A stretch of DNA of 62,314 nucleotides from NCBI GenBank assembly GCA_021821045.1, contig JAKACW010000025.1:1-62314 (forward strand), given 5' to 3'. Below, piece after piece: positions 16,953 to 25,719 of the stretch. The position numbers and the translations under genes were made by a program. Source of the DNA: Pseudomonadota bacterium (GTDB taxonomy: Bacteria > Pseudomonadota > Gammaproteobacteria > JAADHS01). The first letter of the stretch is position 1. The number at the start of each line of letters is the position of its first letter. The notes under the pieces are model-generated. The model had not been told where the DNA came from. It made no database searches and saw only the letters and a program-made list of their open reading frames with translations.

Positions 16953-18653
16953 CTACTTCTTCGCGGGCTCCTCGAGAACAGGCTTATACCCCCAATCTCT
17001 GACCTCCTGGACGACCGATGCGATGTCATCGGGGGGAAGCTGAAGTATCCGCAGGGCCGTCTCACCCAAACGCAGACTCGCTTCAATTGCCTCCGGATAA
17101 GCGTGGGTGGCCCCCGCGGCGAGCAGGCGCGAACTCGTTTCGAGGTCGCGCGCCCGCGCGATGATGGGTACCTGCGGACATTTCTGTCGCAGCCACGCGA
17201 TGGCCGCGACCGATGTGGGCCACCGGTCCACCGTAAACACCACCAGGGAGGCCCGTTCCACATGAATCGCCGCCAGCAACTCTGGATCGGAGATGTCCCC
17301 ATAGAACACCGGCAAACCGTCGGCGCGCCCCTGCTCTACCCGCTTTGGGTCGACATCAAAGGCGAGAAATGGCACGCCGCTTGAATGCAACAACACGGCA
17401 ATCGTGTGGCCAACACGGCCATAACCTCCGATCACCACCTGCCCCTGCGGGGCAGCCAACAGCTCGGGAGCCTCCGGCCGTGGGGACTGCGGCGACTTGG
17501 ATAGCCGTGCCGCGATCGGGCCGTTAAAGCGTATCAGGAATGCTCCCCCGATCATTGCGAGCAGAACCGACGCTATCAGAATTTGCCCCATGTTCTGGTC
17601 TATTACAGTTGAATCAAGCGCGATCGCAACAAGCGCCAGACCGAATTCACCACCTACGCTCAACAGCAAGCCGGTGCGCCAGGCAACTTGAGTGTCGACA
17701 CCGGTCTTGCGCATCATCGCCGCGACAATCAGCGTTTTGCTCACCAAAATCAACACACCACCGAGAAGAGCCCAATGCCAGATCGGCTGTATGGCCAGCG
17801 GGTCGATACGCATCCCGATACCGATGAAAAACAGGCCGAGCAACACGTCGCGAAATGGGCGCACGGTCGACTCCACCTGATGGCGAAACTCGGTCTCACC
17901 CAGCATCATGCCGGCGAGAAACCCGCCGAAGGCCAGCGATAACCCAAGACTGTTCGTGGTCCATGCCGCCAGCAGCGCGACCAGTAGCACCGTCAAGGTG
18001 AACATTTCGGCCGAACGGCGCGACGACACGAGGTGAAACAACGGCCGCAGCAACCATCGCCCCGCGAAGAATACGAGCGCGAATGCCAGCACGGCCTTAA
18101 CCAGCGCCCAGCCCAGCGCGCCCGCCAGCACATCGGCGGCGACCGAAACGCCCAGCACGGGTATGATCACCAAAAAAGGAACAGCGGTGACATCCTGAAA
18201 AACCGACATGGCAACGCCGAGACGGCCGTGCTGGCTGTTTTCTTCGCCCTGCTCGGGCAAAAGACTGGCGATGATGGTGGTGGAAGACTGAGCAAAAACC
18301 GCCCCGGTCACGAACGCGACTGGCGCGGAAAGTCCGGCCAGCCACGCCGTTGCGCCAACCGCCAGTGTGGTAAGCGCAACCTGCCCCGTTCCAAGCCCGA
18401 GAACCTGGTGCCGCAAGGCATGCAGCTGCGGCAAGGAATAATTGAGCCCGATCGTAAACAGGAGGAACACCACTCCGAATTCGGCGAGCGCCTTGAATTC
18501 CGGAACAAAAACCGTTGGACCCGCTGTATACGGACCAAGGATCAGACCCACCAACAAATACCCGAGACTGGTCGGCACATGCAGGCGCTGAAATGCGAGC
18601 ACCACCGCAACCGCAACGCCGAGGAGCAAAAGAATTTGCGTGAGATGTTCCAT
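16953..18653 (-). CDS. KefB/YbaL-type CPA2 cation:proton antiporter with TrkA-N domain
   Basis: I chose ATG 18653 (MEHLTQILLLLGVAVAVVLA), preceded by AAGGA at suitable distance, over the ATG at 18713, which adds a polar leader. The 566-residue product has about 12 membrane segments with LGYLLVGLILGPYTAG, FLLFTIGLNYSL and GAVFAQSSTTII, typical of CPA2 exchangers. Residues from about 410 onward form a TrkA-N domain with VVIGGYGRVGHTIAVLL (GxGxxG) and YGDISDPELL. This layout is that of glutathione-gated KefB/KefC and YbaL K+/H+ antiporters. No KefF/KefG ancillary oxidoreductase gene is adjacent. Confidence 0.88.
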   Translation of the reverse strand: MEHLTQILLLLGVAVAVVLAFQRLHVPTSLGYLLVGLILGPYTAGPTVFVPEFKALAEFGVVFLLFTIGLNYSLPQLHALRHQVLGLGTGQVALTTLAVGATAWLAGLSAPVAFVTGAVFAQSSTTIIASLLPEQGEENSQHGRLGVAMSVFQDVTAVPFLVIIPVLGVSVAADVLAGALGWALVKAVLAFALVFFAGRWLLRPLFHLVSSRRSAEMFTLTVLLVALLAAWTTNSLGLSLAFGGFLAGMMLGETEFRHQVESTVRPFRDVLLGLFFIGIGMRIDPLAIQPIWHWALLGGVLILVSKTLIVAAMMRKTGVDTQVAWRTGLLLSVGGEFGLALVAIALDSTVIDQNMGQILIASVLLAMIGGAFLIRFNGPIAARLSKSPQSPRPEAPELLAAPQGQVVIGGYGRVGHTIAVLLHSSGVPFLAFDVDPKRVEQGRADGLPVFYGDISDPELLAAIHVERASLVVFTVDRWPTSVAAIAWLRQKCPQVPIIARARDLETSSRLLAAGATHAYPEAIEASLRLGETALRILQLPPDDIASVVQEVRDWGYKPVLEEPAKK

Positions 18654-18919
18654 GAACTCATGATCCTTAGTGAAAAGCCAACGTGGCCCGCCTGACTGAT
18701 TGTCACCAGACACCGAAGTGCGGCGCGAGACTAGCCGTGGAGGAGCGGCTATAACGCCACGTTACGAACACAAAGGCAAGCAGGGACAGACTCGATACAA
18801 TTGTGCGTCAAAGAATCTCCACTTGCCGGTTGAAAATAAATTGGATGAATTGTGAAGAAACTGTGAATTCGACCCGACGCGCCGCCCACTGCAGCCCCGC
18901 AACGGCTACTATTTTGGCC

Positions 18920-20335
18920 ATGATGAACTTATCCCTGACTAAACGGCTGTTCCTGCCGATTTTCCTCACTAGCATTCTGGCTGTGTTCCTAATGGCCGTG
19001 GGGGAACGTTACAGCTTTCAAAGGGGGTTACTCGAATACGTCAACAACGTCGATGTGCGGAACGTCCACGGGCTCGTCGATACCCTTCGCGGCCATTACA
19101 AGGACAAGGGCGATTGGGAAGCCCTGCGCGGCAATCGGACCGCCTGGCAGCAGTTTCTCACCGAGCATTTTGCGCGCCTCAAACACGAGTTCCTCGAGCG
19201 CGAGCTTTCCGGGCAACCCAGCGAAACGCCTCCGCCCGGCGGAACCATTGGCGTTCGACTGACCGTATTGGATCACAACGAGCAAATCGTAATCGGCAAT
19301 GCCGAGTTGCGGCCGGACGCGACTCGCATCCCCATTGTCCACGACGGCAAGACGGTCGGTTGGCTGCACATGAACCCAGAGACGCACCTCACCGATGCGG
19401 TGGCCATCAAGTTTCAAGAGAAGCAACTCAATACCATGTATCTCGTCGGCGGCGTTGTCCTGTTTCTCGCGGCGGCGGTGGCCATGACGACGGCAAGAAT
19501 TCTGAGCAGACCGATCGTTCATCTGGTGAAGGCCACCCGCACGCTAACCGCCGGCGATTACAAGGTTCGTATCGATTTGACTCGCTCGCCCGAGGATGAG
19601 CTCGGGCGTTTGCAGCGGGACTTCAATACCCTCGCCAATACGCTGGAGAAGAACGAAACGTCGCGCCGGCAATGGATCGCCGACATTTCTCACGAACTGC
19701 GCACGCCGATCGCCGTACTGCGCGGGGAAGTCGAGGCGTTGCAGGATGGGATTCGCGCGGTCGACGAAAAGAGTTTGAAGTCGCTCCATGGTGAGATCAT
19801 GCAAATCAACCAGTTCATCGAGGACCTCTACACGGTGGCGATGTCGGACATCGGCGCCCTCAACTATCGCAAAGAGGACGTAAATCTGACCTCGCTGCTC
19901 GATGAGATGATCGAGTCCTACCGCGGCAAGCTGGATCAGCGGCAGATCGCGGTCAGCGCTGACTTCAACAACTGCCGCGACGCGAAGGTATTCGGCGATC
20001 AGCAGCGCTTGCACCAGCTGTTCGCCAACATGTTCCAAAACACTCTGCGCTACACCGATCCGGGCGGGCGGCTGGAAATTTGGTGCGAGAAAGGCCCCCG
20101 GCAAGTCACCATCCAGTGGCGGGATTCCGCGCCGGGTGTCGATGATGCAGTGCTGGGCAAGCTATTCGACCGCTTGTTTCGTACCGAGCAGTCCCGCTGT
20201 CGCGAAACCGGCGGCGCCGGCCTCGGACTGACCATCTGCAAGAACATCGTCGACGCGCACGACGGCCAAATGACGGTGCAACATTCGCCCTTGGGCGGAC
20301 TCTGGTTCACCATCGTTCTGCCCACCCCAAAGTAG
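18920..20335 (+). CDS. baeS: Envelope-stress sensor histidine kinase, BaeS-like
   Basis: The start is ATG 18920 (MMNLSLTKRLFLPIF); the longer frame upstream is unlikely. The 471-residue protein has TM1 at about 9-30, a periplasmic sensor of about 140 residues, and TM2 (MYLVGGVVLFLAAAVAMTTA). A HAMP domain follows, then the dimerisation box DISHELRTPIAVLRGEVEAL with phospho-acceptor H258, and an ATPase domain with GAGLGLTICKNIVDAH (G2 box). The order and sequence match BaeS. It pairs with the response regulator 87 nt downstream. Confidence 0.88.
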   Translation: MMNLSLTKRLFLPIFLTSILAVFLMAVGERYSFQRGLLEYVNNVDVRNVHGLVDTLRGHYKDKGDWEALRGNRTAWQQFLTEHFARLKHEFLERELSGQPSETPPPGGTIGVRLTVLDHNEQIVIGNAELRPDATRIPIVHDGKTVGWLHMNPETHLTDAVAIKFQEKQLNTMYLVGGVVLFLAAAVAMTTARILSRPIVHLVKATRTLTAGDYKVRIDLTRSPEDELGRLQRDFNTLANTLEKNETSRRQWIADISHELRTPIAVLRGEVEALQDGIRAVDEKSLKSLHGEIMQINQFIEDLYTVAMSDIGALNYRKEDVNLTSLLDEMIESYRGKLDQRQIAVSADFNNCRDAKVFGDQQRLHQLFANMFQNTLRYTDPGGRLEIWCEKGPRQVTIQWRDSAPGVDDAVLGKLFDRLFRTEQSRCRETGGAGLGLTICKNIVDAHDGQMTVQHSPLGGLWFTIVLPTPK

Positions 20336-20422
20336 CGATACCGCGGAGACATTTCCTCCGGAAACCCGTTACACTACGGGCCACGGGTGCATGGACGCAC
20401 GGAAACCGCTTTGAAACCAGGC

Positions 20423-21112
20423 ATGGGCAACCAGGACAACACAACTGTCCTCATTGTCGAGGATGAGCCGAAACTGGCTCAGATCCTCAGCGACTACCTT
20501 GCGCGGGAGAACTACCACACCCATCGTCTACACTCCGGCGCCGAAGTGGTGCCATGGGTAAAATCGCACCAAACGGACCTCATCTTGCTGGACATCATGC
20601 TGCCTGACAAAGACGGCATGACACTGTGCAAGGAGATCCGCGCTTTTTCCAATGTCCCGATCATCATGGTCACGGCGCGCGTCGAAGAAATCGACCGCCT
20701 CCTCGGCCTGGAACTTGGCGCCGACGATTACATCTGCAAGCCGTTCAGCCCGCGCGAAGTCGTCGCCCGCGTCAAGGCCATCATGCGCCGCATCCAACGC
20801 GTACAAGAGACGGACCAAGCCTCCAATGGAGGGCTCACCATCGACGAAGAGAAATTCACTGCCACCTATCACGGCACGGAGTTGGATCTCACGGCAGTGG
20901 AGTTCCGCTTGCTGCGCACCATGCACCGCAATCCGGGCAAAGTCTATTCGCGCGCGCAATTGCTCGACCATCTATACGACGACCACCGCATCGTCACCGA
21001 TCGCACCGTCGACACTCACGTCAAGAATCTGCGCAAGAAACTCGAATCCATCACGCCGGACCACGAAGTCATCCGCTCCATTTACGGCGTCGGCTACAAA
21101 TTGGAAGTCTGA
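20423..21112 (+). CDS. baeR: OmpR-family response regulator, BaeR-like
   Basis: The 229-residue start is ATG 20423 (MGNQDNTTVLIVEDEP); a GTG at 20387 would add 12 residues. The receiver domain has the acidic pair in EDE, phospho-acceptor D57 in LILLDIMLPD, the switch Thr in MVTA and Lys in YICKPFSPREVVARV, the last very close to BaeR. The C-terminal winged helix ends with RTVDTHVKNLRKKLE and HEVIRSIYGVGYKLEV. Its last about 70 nt and 3' flank are repeated as a fragment at 43998-44100. Confidence 0.9.
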   Translation: MGNQDNTTVLIVEDEPKLAQILSDYLARENYHTHRLHSGAEVVPWVKSHQTDLILLDIMLPDKDGMTLCKEIRAFSNVPIIMVTARVEEIDRLLGLELGADDYICKPFSPREVVARVKAIMRRIQRVQETDQASNGGLTIDEEKFTATYHGTELDLTAVEFRLLRTMHRNPGKVYSRAQLLDHLYDDHRIVTDRTVDTHVKNLRKKLESITPDHEVIRSIYGVGYKLEV

Positions 21113-21237
21113 CCGTTTTCCCGTCGCGGCTTTAAACACACAGTCTCTAGGGAAACTCCCCCATTTACCCCGATCTATGCGGTCGGTCGAAAAGACCAAT
21201 CAATCGCCAGGGGCAAACCGGCTACCATGAGTAAGCT

Positions 21238-21858
21238 ATGCATCGCCGGAACCTCATCCATCTGCTCGACCGTTACGCCACGCCGTTCATCGAGGAGGCG
21301 GCCATGGTCGATAAAACACGCCGATTCGTTTTGGGGAACGAGCGTTGTTTCGACCGTGGACTGGCGCACGGCCACGTGTCGGGCTCCGCCTGGGTGCTCA
21401 ACCCGCGCCGAACGCACGTCTTCATGCTCCACCACCGAAAACTGAATTGGTGGCTTCAGCCGGGCGGGCACGCCGACGGCAATCACGACATCGCCGCAGT
21501 CGCGCTGAGCGAAACGATCGAGGAAGCGGGTGCGACGCCGCGCCAGGTGCGCCTGTTGAGCGATGAGATATTCGACGTCGACGTGCACACGGTTCACGCT
21601 ACCGCCACCGAGCCCCGCCACACCCACTTCGACATTCGCTTTCTGATTGAGCTGGACGATCGCGAGCCCCTCGACGGCAACGACGAATCCCACGCCGTGG
21701 CCTGGGTGCCGCTGCATCAGGTCATGCGTTTGAACAACTTTCGCTCCACCTATCGAATGGTGCGAAAAACCCGCTCGCTCACAAACGAAGGTCTTCGTCC
21801 ATCGGCCGCTCGTAGGATTGCGGCATCAGCACCGCCACGTCCGACACGAATACTTTGA
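21238..21858 (+). CDS. Nudix hydrolase with degenerate box
   Basis: The 206-residue protein has HVSGSAWVLNPRRTHVFMLHHRKLNWWLQPGGHADG, then a Nudix-like helix VALSETIEEAGA. The canonical G-x5-E-x7-REUxEExGU is altered: the first Glu is absent and R of REU is S, but SETIEEAG keeps the Glu residues that bind metal. It is one of the Nudix families annotated as phosphohydrolases acting on nucleotide-linked substrates; the real substrate is unknown. Its last 80 nt overlap the convergent end of the PII-like gene on the other strand, and its tail (RIAASAPPRPTRIL) is probably not conserved. Confidence 0.75.
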   Translation: MHRRNLIHLLDRYATPFIEEAAMVDKTRRFVLGNERCFDRGLAHGHVSGSAWVLNPRRTHVFMLHHRKLNWWLQPGGHADGNHDIAAVALSETIEEAGATPRQVRLLSDEIFDVDVHTVHATATEPRHTHFDIRFLIELDDREPLDGNDESHAVAWVPLHQVMRLNNFRSTYRMVRKTRSLTNEGLRPSAARRIAASAPPRPTRIL

Positions 21859-22114
21859 ACTTGTAACTCTTCTTCAGCAGCCGCTCCAACTCATCGAGCA
21901 AGCCGGCGACGCGGCTCTCCGGCAGAATGATTTTGATCAGAATATTGGTATCGATGTCCAAATTGCCGCTTTGCACGCCGGTGGAGCCGGCGCCGCGAGC
22001 TTCCGTCACGGTATAGCCGCTCACGCCGCTTTTCGCCGCAAGCTTGGTCAGCTTGGCTTCCAGCGCCCCGTCCGCGATGATCGTCAGCAGCTTTTCAGGT
22101 ACAAGTCGTTTCAT
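21779..22114 (-). CDS. sbtB: PII-like regulator of SbtA (SbtB-like)
   Basis: The 111-residue protein has KLLTIIADGALEAKLTKLAAKSGVSGYTVTEARG followed by GAGSTGVQSG in the place of the T-loop and a final FVSDVAVLMP strand, the ferredoxin-like fold of PII-like proteins. It lies 22 nt downstream of sbtA, the arrangement found for SbtB, a nucleotide-sensing subunit that binds the bicarbonate transporter. It lacks the full uridylylation loop of GlnB. The DabA tail (37740-41009) has the same fold, so both carbon-uptake systems carry a PII-like module. Confidence 0.85.
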   Translation of the reverse strand: MKRLVPEKLLTIIADGALEAKLTKLAAKSGVSGYTVTEARGAGSTGVQSGNLDIDTNILIKIILPESRVAGLLDELERLLKKSYKFKVFVSDVAVLMPQSYERPMDEDLRL

Positions 22115-22136
22115 TGATCGCTCCCACCCGCGCCGT

Positions 22137-23138
22137 TTAAGCGCTCATCAGTCGCTCGGCCATCCACTGATACAGCGGAATGCCGACTATCACATTAAAG
22201 GGAAAGGTAACGCCCAGGGCAAGGGTCAGATAATACGAGGGATTGGCTTCCGGCACCGCTAGGCGCATGGCCGGAGGAACGGCGATGTACGATGCGCTCG
22301 CGCCCAGCACGGCCACCAGCACTGTGCCGCCCACGCTAAAATCCAGCAGCATGGCGCCGGCGATCACGCCCACCGCGCCGCCGAGCAGCGGCATGCCGAT
22401 GCCGAAACCCACCAAAAATCCGCCGACGCGTTTGAACTCGTTGGCGCGCCGCCCCGCCTCCAGCCCCATCTCCAGCAGGAACAAGCACAGCACGCCCATG
22501 AATATCTCGTCGATGAACGGGATCACTTTATCGAACGCGCTCGGCTTGGCCACTGCGCCGATCACCATGGCGCCGATCAGCAGCACCACGCTGCCGTTGG
22601 TGAAGGCATCACGCAGAATTTCCGACAGATGGCCGTTGCCGTTTTGCCCGTTACTCTCGCGCTGCGCCTGATCGCCCTCCTGCTTGCGCGCCCAAGCCGC
22701 CAACAGCAATCCGACGATGATCGCCGGCGACTCCATCACCGCCAGCATGATCACCGGGTAGCTCTCGTAGCTAATTTGCGCGCTGTCGAGAAACGCCACG
22801 GCGGTAAGGAACGTGCCCGCGCTCACGGAGCCATAGTGGGCGGAAATGGCGGCGGCATTGAGCCGGTCCATCTTGGCCGACATCATGAGAATTCGATAGG
22901 CCGCCAGCGGTAGAAAAAAGCCCATGCCGAGCGCCACCAGAATGGACTTCATAGCGATGACCAAATCCGCCTTGGCTAATTCGTGGCCGCCGTGCAGACC
23001 AATGGCCACCAGCAGGTAAATTGACAAGGCCTTGGCCATATCGGGCGGAAACTTCAGATCCGAGCGGACGAGTTTCGCAATGTAGCCCAGGGCGAAGAAC
23101 AGTACGGCGGGAATGAGAAGATTTTGCAGACCTGCCAT
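22137..23138 (-). CDS. sbtA: Sodium-dependent bicarbonate transporter SbtA
   Basis: The 333-residue membrane protein has about ten hydrophobic segments and SbtA-specific stretches: FFALGYIAKLVRSDLKFP, YLLVAIGLHGG, AHYGSVSAGTF, VMESPAIIVGLLLA and GASASYIAVPPAMR. The polar loop in the middle (ARKQEGDQAQRESNGQNGNG) is the cytosolic linker between the two inverted halves. It would import bicarbonate with Na+ for the carboxysome. It is followed by sbtB and preceded by a LysR-type gene with an AT-rich palindromic region between. Confidence 0.93.
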   Translation of the reverse strand: MAGLQNLLIPAVLFFALGYIAKLVRSDLKFPPDMAKALSIYLLVAIGLHGGHELAKADLVIAMKSILVALGMGFFLPLAAYRILMMSAKMDRLNAAAISAHYGSVSAGTFLTAVAFLDSAQISYESYPVIMLAVMESPAIIVGLLLAAWARKQEGDQAQRESNGQNGNGHLSEILRDAFTNGSVVLLIGAMVIGAVAKPSAFDKVIPFIDEIFMGVLCLFLLEMGLEAGRRANEFKRVGGFLVGFGIGMPLLGGAVGVIAGAMLLDFSVGGTVLVAVLGASASYIAVPPAMRLAVPEANPSYYLTLALGVTFPFNVIVGIPLYQWMAERLMSA

Positions 23139-23206
23139 GACTCACCCCGCTGTGCTCTCCAAGATTCGTGCTTTGCGCACCGTTACTTGGATTATGTGAG
23201 GCGAGG

Positions 23207-23246
23207 CGTATTTAATAAAATTGATAGTTCCAATTTATAAAATTGG
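23207..23246. promoter_or_regulatory. Putative CbbR operator between cbbR2 and sbtA
   Basis: A perfect 7-3-7 palindrome, CCAATTT-ATA-AAATTGG, is at 23230-23246. Immediately left of it, read on the minus strand, is ATCAATT-N6-AATACG (23207-23225), also present upstream of cbbL (35429-35447). LysR-type regulators bind such AT-rich dyads with a T-N11-A core. The site lies 68-108 nt upstream of the sbtA start, right after the cbbR2 stop. Confidence 0.6.
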
Positions 23247-23253
23247 TGGTCGT

Positions 23254-24318
23254 CTATGCTTTTGAAACGCTCGCGGGGGGCAGCTTGAGGCCCGCCTCAT
23301 CAAGCAGGCGATTCATGAAATCCCGCACGGAGGGCTCGTTACTCAGCGCGAATTCCAGAAAGGCCTTGGCGACCAGCGAAAGATCCTTGTTCCGCGGATG
23401 AACGATGTACCATTGGCGCGGAATCGGAAATCCCACCACGTCGAGCAGCGCCACAGGGCCATTCACGCCTTCGAGGGTGAGCGTGTGCAGGGATTGAATG
23501 GCCAGACCGAGGCCGCCGACAACGGCGTGTTTGATCGCCTCGTTGCTGCCCAGTTCCAGCCGCACTTTCGGTTGAAACCCGTGCTGTTCGAACAGTTTCA
23601 CAACCGTATCGCGCGTTCCCGAGCCCGGTTCGCGCAGAATGAAAGGCTCTCTCGCGATTCGCTCGAATGGAATACGCTTCTGACCCACCAGCGGGTGATC
23701 CCGCGCCGCCATCACCACCAAGGGATTGGGCGCGAACGGGTAAGCTTCCACGTCCAGTTCGTCCGGCGGCGGCGCACCGAGAATGTACAAGTCGTCGTCG
23801 TAAGCCAGAATGCGCTCGATCGCGCGATCGCGATTGGAAACTTTGAGACTGACTTCGACGCCGGGATACAGTTTGCAGAAACCGCCGAGAATCTCGGGGG
23901 CAAAGTATTTCGCCGTCGTGATAACTCCCAGTTTGAGCTTGCCCGCCCGCAAGCCTTTTAGATCCGCGAACTTCGACTCGAGATTGCCGAGGGCGCGAAA
24001 AATGGTTCGACAGGCCTGGTACAGTGCGTCGCCGGCTTCCGTTGGCCGGGTTTGGCGCCCCACCTGTTCGAGCAGCGTCAAACCGACCGAGTCCGCCAAC
24101 TTCTTCATCTGCAGGCTGACGGTGGGCTGCGTAAGAAAGAGTTCTTCCGCCGCTTTGGTGTAACTTCCCAAACGCACGATGGCTTCGAACAATTGGAGCT
24201 GCCGTAGCGTGGCGTGGCGAATAAGGAATTCCGAGCTGCCTTGCGGAAGCGGCGCGCCCTCGGCGTCCGAATCCGTGCTGATCATCTTGTCGTCACCTGA
24301 ATCGCCCCGCTTCGTCAT
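23254..24318 (-). CDS. cbbR: LysR-type regulator, CbbR paralog 2
   Basis: The 354-residue protein has an N-terminal winged helix-turn-helix (LRQLQLFEAIVRLGSYTKAAEELFLTQPTVSLQMKKL) and a periplasmic-binding-fold effector domain with ILREPGSGTRDTV, GSNEAIKHAVVGGLGLAIQSLHTL and PRQWYIVHPRNKDLS, all strongly conserved in CbbR. It is close to the second copy at 25720-26802 over the whole length; the N-terminal about 30 residues and C-terminal tail differ most. It precedes sbtA by 115 nt on the same strand, so it may autoregulate and control bicarbonate uptake. Confidence 0.9.
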   Translation of the reverse strand: MTKRGDSGDDKMISTDSDAEGAPLPQGSSEFLIRHATLRQLQLFEAIVRLGSYTKAAEELFLTQPTVSLQMKKLADSVGLTLLEQVGRQTRPTEAGDALYQACRTIFRALGNLESKFADLKGLRAGKLKLGVITTAKYFAPEILGGFCKLYPGVEVSLKVSNRDRAIERILAYDDDLYILGAPPPDELDVEAYPFAPNPLVVMAARDHPLVGQKRIPFERIAREPFILREPGSGTRDTVVKLFEQHGFQPKVRLELGSNEAIKHAVVGGLGLAIQSLHTLTLEGVNGPVALLDVVGFPIPRQWYIVHPRNKDLSLVAKAFLEFALSNEPSVRDFMNRLLDEAGLKLPPASVSKA

Positions 24319-24432
24319 GGTTCACCGCCCCATCCGTCGTACCGCAAAATACCACAGCCGAGGCATGCAGTATCGCGCCTCGGCGGAAACACCAAGCGTC
24401 ATATTAACCTAATGGCAGAAGTGATCCAGCGA

Positions 24433-24894
24433 TTAGGTAACTGCGAGTTCCTCGAACAAAACGAGGGCCGCAGCCAACCCACCGACCACCGCGGCAGCGC
24501 GCCATACTCCGCTGCGGTTTCTGTATTTGTTCCGCTGCGCCGCCGGCTCACGTTTAACGAGGCGCAGTCGCGGTTCGAGTTTTGCGGGAATATCAAGATT
24601 GTCGAGATAAAAAACGAAGCGGCTTTGCGGGCGCAGTTTTTCGGCGTTGAGGCGAATCTGCCGATTGGGATGGGCCTTGCGGCACCCCACGATGGCATCA
24701 AGGATTTGGGACGGATCGCACACGGCGAAAAAGGCGTTACCCCACCGAGCCCAGGAATCAGAGTGCGACATTGTCTGGTCGCAGTATTCGATTTGGATTA
24801 CCCAGTCTCCGAACAGAGTATCAGCGACCAAGCGCTCCACCTCCGCCAAAGTCACCGTTGGGGTGCTTGGTTCATATCGCGGCGCAAGTTGCAT
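24433..24894 (-). CDS. RbcS-like (Rubisco small-subunit-like) protein with C-terminal membrane anchor
   Basis: ATG 24894 is preceded by AGAGGA at good distance and gives 153 residues; an in-frame GTG at 24951 would add 19. Residues 19-97 align without gaps to the window's own CbbS: W31, W48 and W51, FF55-56, C71, P76 and RL81-82 fall at exactly the spacing of W43, W60 and W63, FF67-68, C83, P88 and RL93-94. I count 16 identities in about 67 columns plus many conservative changes. After a basic linker (98-129), residues 130-150 are a single hydrophobic helix, so the protein looks tail-anchored with the RbcS-like domain cytosolic. The start region of CbbS (residues 1-28) is absent. It lies between csoS1D and cbbR2. 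A Rubisco-binding membrane tether or assembly factor is inferred; I know of no described family with this layout. Confidence 0.75.
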   Translation of the reverse strand: MQLAPRYEPSTPTVTLAEVERLVADTLFGDWVIQIEYCDQTMSHSDSWARWGNAFFAVCDPSQILDAIVGCRKAHPNRQIRLNAEKLRPQSRFVFYLDNLDIPAKLEPRLRLVKREPAAQRNKYRNRSGVWRAAAVVGGLAAALVLFEELAVT

Positions 24895-25022
24895 GGCTAT
24901 GTCCTCTGCGTTGAAAGCCGGTTCGGCGTTCGAGTGAGCATAGCCGGGCACCCATGCCCTGGGAAGCCGCTAAGGCATTGGGAATTTCAATGCCACCTCG
25001 GCATTCGATCACCCGGTGTCAA

Positions 25023-25673
25023 TCAACCAGTGTGGGCTTGCAGCACGCGAGACTCGTGATCCACACCCGTCAGTGCATTCAACGCGTTGATCGCGGCGCG
25101 GGCGGCTTCGTCGATGTCCGCTTCTTTGCCGGCTAGGGTCAATCGGCCGAAGGCGCCGACGGCTTTGACGTCCACGAGGGTGATGCGGGCCGCTTTTTCG
25201 GCTTCGTTGGCGGCGTAGACGACGTAGCCGGCGGGTTCGGTTTCGAGGATGAACATGCTTTGGCCGGGGAGGATCATGGAGCCGCGGCGGTCTTGGCGGT
25301 TGATGACCACGGCGTGGTCCGGCGTGATGGCACGGATCACTTCCGCCCAAGCGATGCGGCATTTCAGTCGAGCATCCTCGGATGTTTTCAGACGGTTCAA
25401 CACGCTGTGGCCCGCCTCCAGAACATCGCTCTGGTCGCGATGATGGACGAGCATGGAGCCGAAGGCGCGTTCGACGACCTGCTGCACCAGTCGCACCCGC
25501 GCCGCTTTCAGTGCGATGTCCGTCAAGCGATGCACGGCCATGCCGGGCGACACTTCCAGCCACAAGCAGGCGTCGCCGGGCACCGGCAGAAAGCCTTGCG
25601 ACACCGTTCCCAAGTATTCCGCGAGCTGGGGTTGCAACGAATCGATGAAGATGTAGGTGCGCAGTTTGATCAT
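25023..25673 (-). CDS. csoS1D: Tandem-BMC carboxysome shell protein CsoS1D (BMC-T)
   Basis: The 216-residue protein contains two BMC domains. [35 protein letters not shown] and the second half [45 protein letters not shown] are diagnostic for CsoS1D, which forms pseudohexameric trimers that can stack and open a large gated central pore. It sits downstream of cbbR1, separated from the main shell genes, as in several alpha-carboxysome loci. The conserved Glu and Arg around the pore (in LEVSPGMA and [10 protein letters not shown]) appear intact. Confidence 0.93.
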   Translation of the reverse strand: MIKLRTYIFIDSLQPQLAEYLGTVSQGFLPVPGDACLWLEVSPGMAVHRLTDIALKAARVRLVQQVVERAFGSMLVHHRDQSDVLEAGHSVLNRLKTSEDARLKCRIAWAEVIRAITPDHAVVINRQDRRGSMILPGQSMFILETEPAGYVVYAANEAEKAARITLVDVKAVGAFGRLTLAGKEADIDEAARAAINALNALTGVDHESRVLQAHTG

Positions 25674-25719
25674 GATCTCGCCAAGCCCTGCTTGCGATTA
25701 CGCGTTGGCTGCACCGTGG

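Noticed and set aside
24952-25022. N-terminal extension of the RbcS-like gene
   Set aside because: The GTG at 24951 has no Shine-Dalgarno and the added residues do not resemble the CbbS N-terminus; ATG 24894 has AGAGGA.
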